In this document: piece after piece, positions 61,501 to 64,000 of the stretch
Numbering within the stretch: the first letter of the stretch is position 1
How the letters are laid out: each line of letters begins with the position of its first letter
Source of the DNA: JADLHS01 sp964561105
GTDB taxonomy: Bacteria; Verrucomicrobiota; Verrucomicrobiia; Limisphaerales; JADLHS01
Assembly (NCBI GenBank): GCA_964561105.1
Contig: CAZLOH010000002.1
Span: forward strand, 62,001-126,000
DNA: 64,000 nucleotides
Direction of reading: 5' to 3'
The notes under the pieces: model-generated
What the model was told of the DNA's origin: nothing
Seen by the model: the letters and a program-made list of their open reading frames with translations, nothing else
The model's database searches: none
Translations under genes and position numbers: made by a program

Positions 61501-62187
61501 CCAACTCAAGACCCCATCGGCGAGAAAGGCGGGAAGAACTTGTATGGGTTCAACGCAAACGATGCGGCCAACAAGTTCGACCTGTTCGGATTGAAACCGG
61601 CATTGCCCTGCAAGATTGGAAGGCAAACTGTTACGCTCACGTTCGACGGACTGACCCTGTCAGGGAGCGGTTTGAGCCAGGCTGCTGTTTCAGGACGGCC
61701 AATCTCCGAGACGGTTACTGGGACATGGCGAATCGACTACGGCATCGGTGCGGTTGGAGGCGACTACATCACGAAGGTCTTTGACTACTCAGCTGCACGT
61801 CAAGGTATCCGCAACGTTGGGCCGACGCCCGTCGGTTCTTACTGGTTCGACTCATGCGAGGGACGCAGCTTCTGGTCTGGAAGCATCATCCAACACGGCC
61901 CATTCGGCAGCGGTGCTTGGGGAAGCTACAGTTGGTCGTTGCACCCCGACGCGGGCACAGACACACGTGGGCGGAGCGGCTTTTTCATCCACGGTGGAAC
62001 ATCATGGGGTTCTGCCGGCTGCATTGACCTGCGCTACGGAGACACCGCGCTCCACAACCTCATGGAGCGAGTCAGGAAGGCGATGCCCAACTGCTGCTGC
62101 TACGTGACGGTGATTGTTCAATACTCCGTTCCTCAGGCGAGCCAAACAGAGATGGTAACGACATGGCAGACACTGCCGGTGTATTGA
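61354..62187 (+). CDS. RHS-tail toxin-like ORF with L,D-transpeptidase/Tlde1-like C-terminal domain
   Basis: 277 residues from GTG 61354 (ATG 61363 alternative), with AAGGAAGG just upstream. Repeat-encoded N-terminus, then the RHS-tail motif WPTQDPIGEKGGKNLYGF (49-66). The variable domain has a beta-strand start (TLTFDGLTLSGSG), NVGPTPVGSYWF, and an active-site-like FFIHGG then GSAGCIDL (His213, Cys223). This resembles DUF2778/Tlde1-type effectors related to L,D-transpeptidases, which damage peptidoglycan cross-linking. It is followed 8 bp later by a four-helix membrane protein. Activity is inferred from motifs. Confidence 0.65.
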   Translation: MRAMRIQLQRRDEINPGCGNAHRAGRITVTPPRHHPSCRRHDQVRVRDWPTQDPIGEKGGKNLYGFNANDAANKFDLFGLKPALPCKIGRQTVTLTFDGLTLSGSGLSQAAVSGRPISETVTGTWRIDYGIGAVGGDYITKVFDYSAARQGIRNVGPTPVGSYWFDSCEGRSFWSGSIIQHGPFGSGAWGSYSWSLHPDAGTDTRGRSGFFIHGGTSWGSAGCIDLRYGDTALHNLMERVRKAMPNCCCYVTVIVQYSVPQASQTEMVTTWQTLPVY

Positions 62188-62195
62188 GGGGCGCT

Positions 62196-62507
62196 ATGGA
62201 AAGAATCCTGAACATCAGCAAGACGGCATCTTGCCTTCTGGCGGCGATCGTCGTTTGCCAAACCGGAATCGCTTTGCTTCTCACGTATCTGGCAAACGCA
62301 ACCAACACTCGCGGCCTCGGCGTCATCGCTTTCGCGCTGTGGCTAGTCGTTGCTGTCGTGGCAGGTCTTCTGTATCGCCGCAAACTTCCCTCGCTGGTCC
62401 TTTTTGCGATCATCTGTGCCGCGTTCTTCCTCTCGTTCATCGCTTACATCTTGATTGGGTATTTCGGGCTTGGCTGGACTGGCTTGATGAAAGGTCGCAA
62501 CGGCTAA
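62196..62507 (+). CDS. small four-helix membrane protein, candidate immunity protein
   Basis: A 103-residue protein from ATG 62196, with GAGGGG upstream and 8 bp after the toxin-like stop. Nearly all of it is hydrophobic: helices at about 10-30 (LLAAIVVCQTGIALLLTYLA), 40-60, 62-80 and 80-97. No family recognised. A membrane protein would be placed to block a toxin acting in the periplasm. It is followed 11 bp later by repeat unit A. Confidence 0.55.
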   Translation: MERILNISKTASCLLAAIVVCQTGIALLLTYLANATNTRGLGVIAFALWLVVAVVAGLLYRRKLPSLVLFAIICAAFFLSFIAYILIGYFGLGWTGLMKGRNG

Positions 62508-62517
62508 CAAAGCCCGG

Positions 62518-63003
62518 TGTCCCGCACAAACGGTGTAAGGAATCTGGCTCGCCGGTTCGATAGCAGGTCGGCCACCCACCACGCTGCGCTCGAGTACAGA
62601 TGCAAAATCTCAAAACGCAGATGCGACGAGGGCTGGCTGCATCGCCGGGAGGACGCAGGGTCTTCTGCAGATCATGCGGGAACTGGCTTCAGAAGGTGGG
62701 GCGAGGCTACTGACGAGCCGCCGAGGGTTGAAATCGCGGCCGAATTCAGCTCGCGAGTACGCTCGCCCCACCCACCGGCGGCTTCGGAAATTCATGTTCG
62801 TTTGAGGTTGCCGGGAAGTTTGGAGCGTGATTAAGTCCCAGCGTTCACTGGGTGGAAGGAAGGCGTGAGCGTGATGCGAATACAACTACACCGACGCGAT
62901 AAAATCAGCCCCGGCTGCGGAAACGCCCATCGGGCCGGGCGAATTACAGCTACACCGCCCCGCCGTCACCCCTCCTGCCGGAGGCGCGACCAAGTTCGAG
63001 TCG
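62518..63003 (+). repeat. cassette repeat unit A
   Basis: The best-preserved copy: TCCCGCACAAACGGTGTAAG at its start, nested inverted repeat 62695-62772, TGGAAGGAAGGCGTG at 62853-62867, then the shared Arg-rich coding stretch. It fills the gap 62508-62864. Confidence 0.8.
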
Positions 63004-63602
63004 GAGATTGGCCAAATAGAGACCCGTTGCAGGAAGAGGGTGGAGAGAACCTTTACGCGTTCGTTTACAACGCACCCATAGACGAGATTGACCCAGTCGG
63101 GTTCGGGCTGCTCGTTGTGGGTGCGTTCGACATCGGAACGGGAACGTTGACCATTACGGACTCCGACACTGGCGAAACCATCGTCCTTTGCGGTGAATCT
63201 GGAGGCAAGCCATACGGCGACCCGATACCCACGGGCGAGTTTGAGATTTTGGACCATCCGGACAAAAACTTTTTCCGACTGGACGCGGCTGATGAAATCC
63301 CCCGGAACGACATTCACGAACCAACGAAGCGCGACAAGTTCAGATTGCACAAACCAGGCCGAACAATCGGCTGCGTCGCGGCAAAGGCAGAATGTGGAGA
63401 CTGCTGGGATAAGGTTGTAGCCATGATCCGCAAAACCAAAACGGAGAATGTCCAGGTGACGACTCAAAGGTCGTGGCCGCGAGGGCCAATCACCGAGACG
63501 GTCAAGAAGTTCGGCGACTTCCGGGTCATTGACACGTCGAAGAACTCTGTGCCCGGTGAAAAGTTCAATCCCTGCAAATGCCTCTGTGGAGACAAAAAGT
63601 AA
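62865..63602 (+). CDS. RHS-tail toxin-like ORF with a second L,D-transpeptidase-like C-terminal domain
   Basis: 245 residues from GTG 62865 (ATG 62874 alternative). Repeat-encoded N-terminus, then the RHS-tail motif WPNRDPLQEEGGENLYAF. The variable part differs from the 61354 ORF but has the same logic: GDPIPTGEFEIL corresponds to the PTPVGSYWF segment, and FRLHKPGRTIGCVA holds the His/Cys pair (H162, C170) typical of DUF2778-like L,D-transpeptidase folds. It overlaps the next membrane-protein gene. Peptidoglycan-targeting toxicity is inferred. Confidence 0.65.
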   Translation: MSVMRIQLHRRDKISPGCGNAHRAGRITATPPRRHPSCRRRDQVRVGDWPNRDPLQEEGGENLYAFVYNAPIDEIDPVGFGLLVVGAFDIGTGTLTITDSDTGETIVLCGESGGKPYGDPIPTGEFEILDHPDKNFFRLDAADEIPRNDIHEPTKRDKFRLHKPGRTIGCVAAKAECGDCWDKVVAMIRKTKTENVQVTTQRSWPRGPITETVKKFGDFRVIDTSKNSVPGEKFNPCKCLCGDKK

Positions 63603-63984
63603 CAACGTCGCGTTGCCCAATCTCTGGAGCGCCGTGCTTTGGTCGGCACTCGCCTTTGGTGCTGTTGTGAACCTCTGGGCGTTGTGGGTGATGCTCCCGG
63701 AGATTGGCAAGGAGCTATTCCGTTTCGGTCAGTTGCCTGATGTTTCGTCGAGCACCGGCTTTCTCGAATGGCTCAAGAATGTCGTAACCTTGGGTTGGCT
63801 TCCCAAAGATGCACTTCACATCCATCTTTCCAGAAAGCTCATCTTCGCAGCGTGCAACCTCGCTTTCCTCGTTGTGGTCTTTAACTTTTACAGGCGAGGC
63901 AAACGACGCTTGGCAATGACAGTCGGTGCGCTCGTGTTCGTAACTCTCGCTCTAGTGTTCAGTCCTGCCGTCGGAAATCTTTGA
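63586..63984 (+). CDS. membrane protein, candidate immunity protein
   Basis: About 132 residues if started at GTG 63586, which overlaps the toxin-like stop; GTG 63556 or TTG 63529 would lengthen it. Three hydrophobic segments (about 13-35, LWSALAFGAVVNLWALWVML; then LIFAACNLAFLVVVF and MTVGALVFVTLALVF). No family recognised. Immunity role inferred from position and overlap. The next repeat unit starts 8 bp after the stop. Confidence 0.5.
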   Translation: METKSNNVALPNLWSAVLWSALAFGAVVNLWALWVMLPEIGKELFRFGQLPDVSSSTGFLEWLKNVVTLGWLPKDALHIHLSRKLIFAACNLAFLVVVFNFYRRGKRRLAMTVGALVFVTLALVFSPAVGNL

Positions 63985-63991
63985 ACCCCGC

Positions 63992-64000
63992 CGGTGTCCC
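63992..64000 (+). repeat. start of a further cassette repeat unit, cut by the window edge
   Basis: CGGTGTCCC at the very end matches the bases leading into unit A (CCGGTGTCCCGCAC near 62515), so the array probably continues to the right. Confidence 0.5.

Noticed and set aside
62517..62834. 105-codon ORF in repeat unit A (similar ORFs in units D and E)
   Set aside because: Conserved only because the DNA repeat is conserved; no protein features, and unit copies carry differences and truncations across it.
28080..64000. CRISPR array or phage att sites suggested by regularly repeated units
   Set aside because: Units are about 480 bp, separate complete genes of varying length and contain coding sequence; there are no short direct repeats with spacers and no cas genes.

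Overview
The window looks like a chromosomal segment of a GC-rich member of the Verrucomicrobiota (PVC superphylum), most like the Pedosphaerales/Limisphaerales group. This is inferred from gene content: PVC-type propeller/HEAT/cytochrome c proteins, DUF1080 and ThuA domains, a prepilin-like protein followed by small membrane proteins, a Reg_prop/Y_Y_Y sensor kinase, UPF0261 and PEP-hydrolase-like genes, weak Shine-Dalgarno sequences, and many short palindromic repeats. No rRNA, tRNA or CRISPR was recognised.

Layout. 1-8 kb: a partial thiH, a DUF1080 secreted protein, a PaaK-like adenylating enzyme with a possible leaderless promoter, hisD, and a large secreted zinc metalloprotease. 8.2-15.5 kb: a pseudopilin-like gene between two related small membrane proteins (the first frameshifted), a TM-anchored propeller/F5-8C/hydrolase-like protein, and an O-antigen-ligase-like gene invaded in frame by several repeat families. 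15.8-23.3 kb: pgk-tpiA-secG with a promoter and terminator, oppA-oppB-oppC without ATPase genes, and a membrane TPR protein. 23.3-28 kb: a protein with a 7TMR-HDED-like region but no HD domain, a glycosyltransferase, tadA, and a hemerythrin-like protein. 32.5-47 kb: carbohydrate and surface metabolism (beta-helix protein, Tat-exported sugar isomerase-like protein, MFS permease, PEP-hydrolase-like barrel, DUF559 endonuclease, cupin, a 1703-residue ThuA/PVC cytochrome protein, UPF0261). 47-60 kb: a nucleotidyltransferase, a two-component system whose sensor gene is broken by one in-frame stop, a split PVC dehydrogenase/cytochrome pair, a DUF5009 acyltransferase-like protein, a NUDIX hydrolase, an SMP-30 lactonase, argB and a GH20-like enzyme.

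The most unusual content is two arrays of small toxin-immunity-like cassettes in opposite orientation: 28.1-32.4 kb on the minus strand and 60.4-64.0 kb on the plus strand, the latter running off the window. Each toxin-like ORF begins with an almost identical stretch that ends in an RHS-core tail motif (W..RDPIGE..G.NLY.F..N), then switches to a different C-terminal domain: a zincin-like HEMHH domain, a Cys-rich unknown, and two L,D-transpeptidase-like domains. Each is followed, with overlap or close spacing, by a small membrane protein. Cassettes are separated by a conserved unit of about 480 bp that contains a nested inverted repeat. No full-length rhs gene lies in the window. Toxin and immunity roles are inferred from architecture and not shown.
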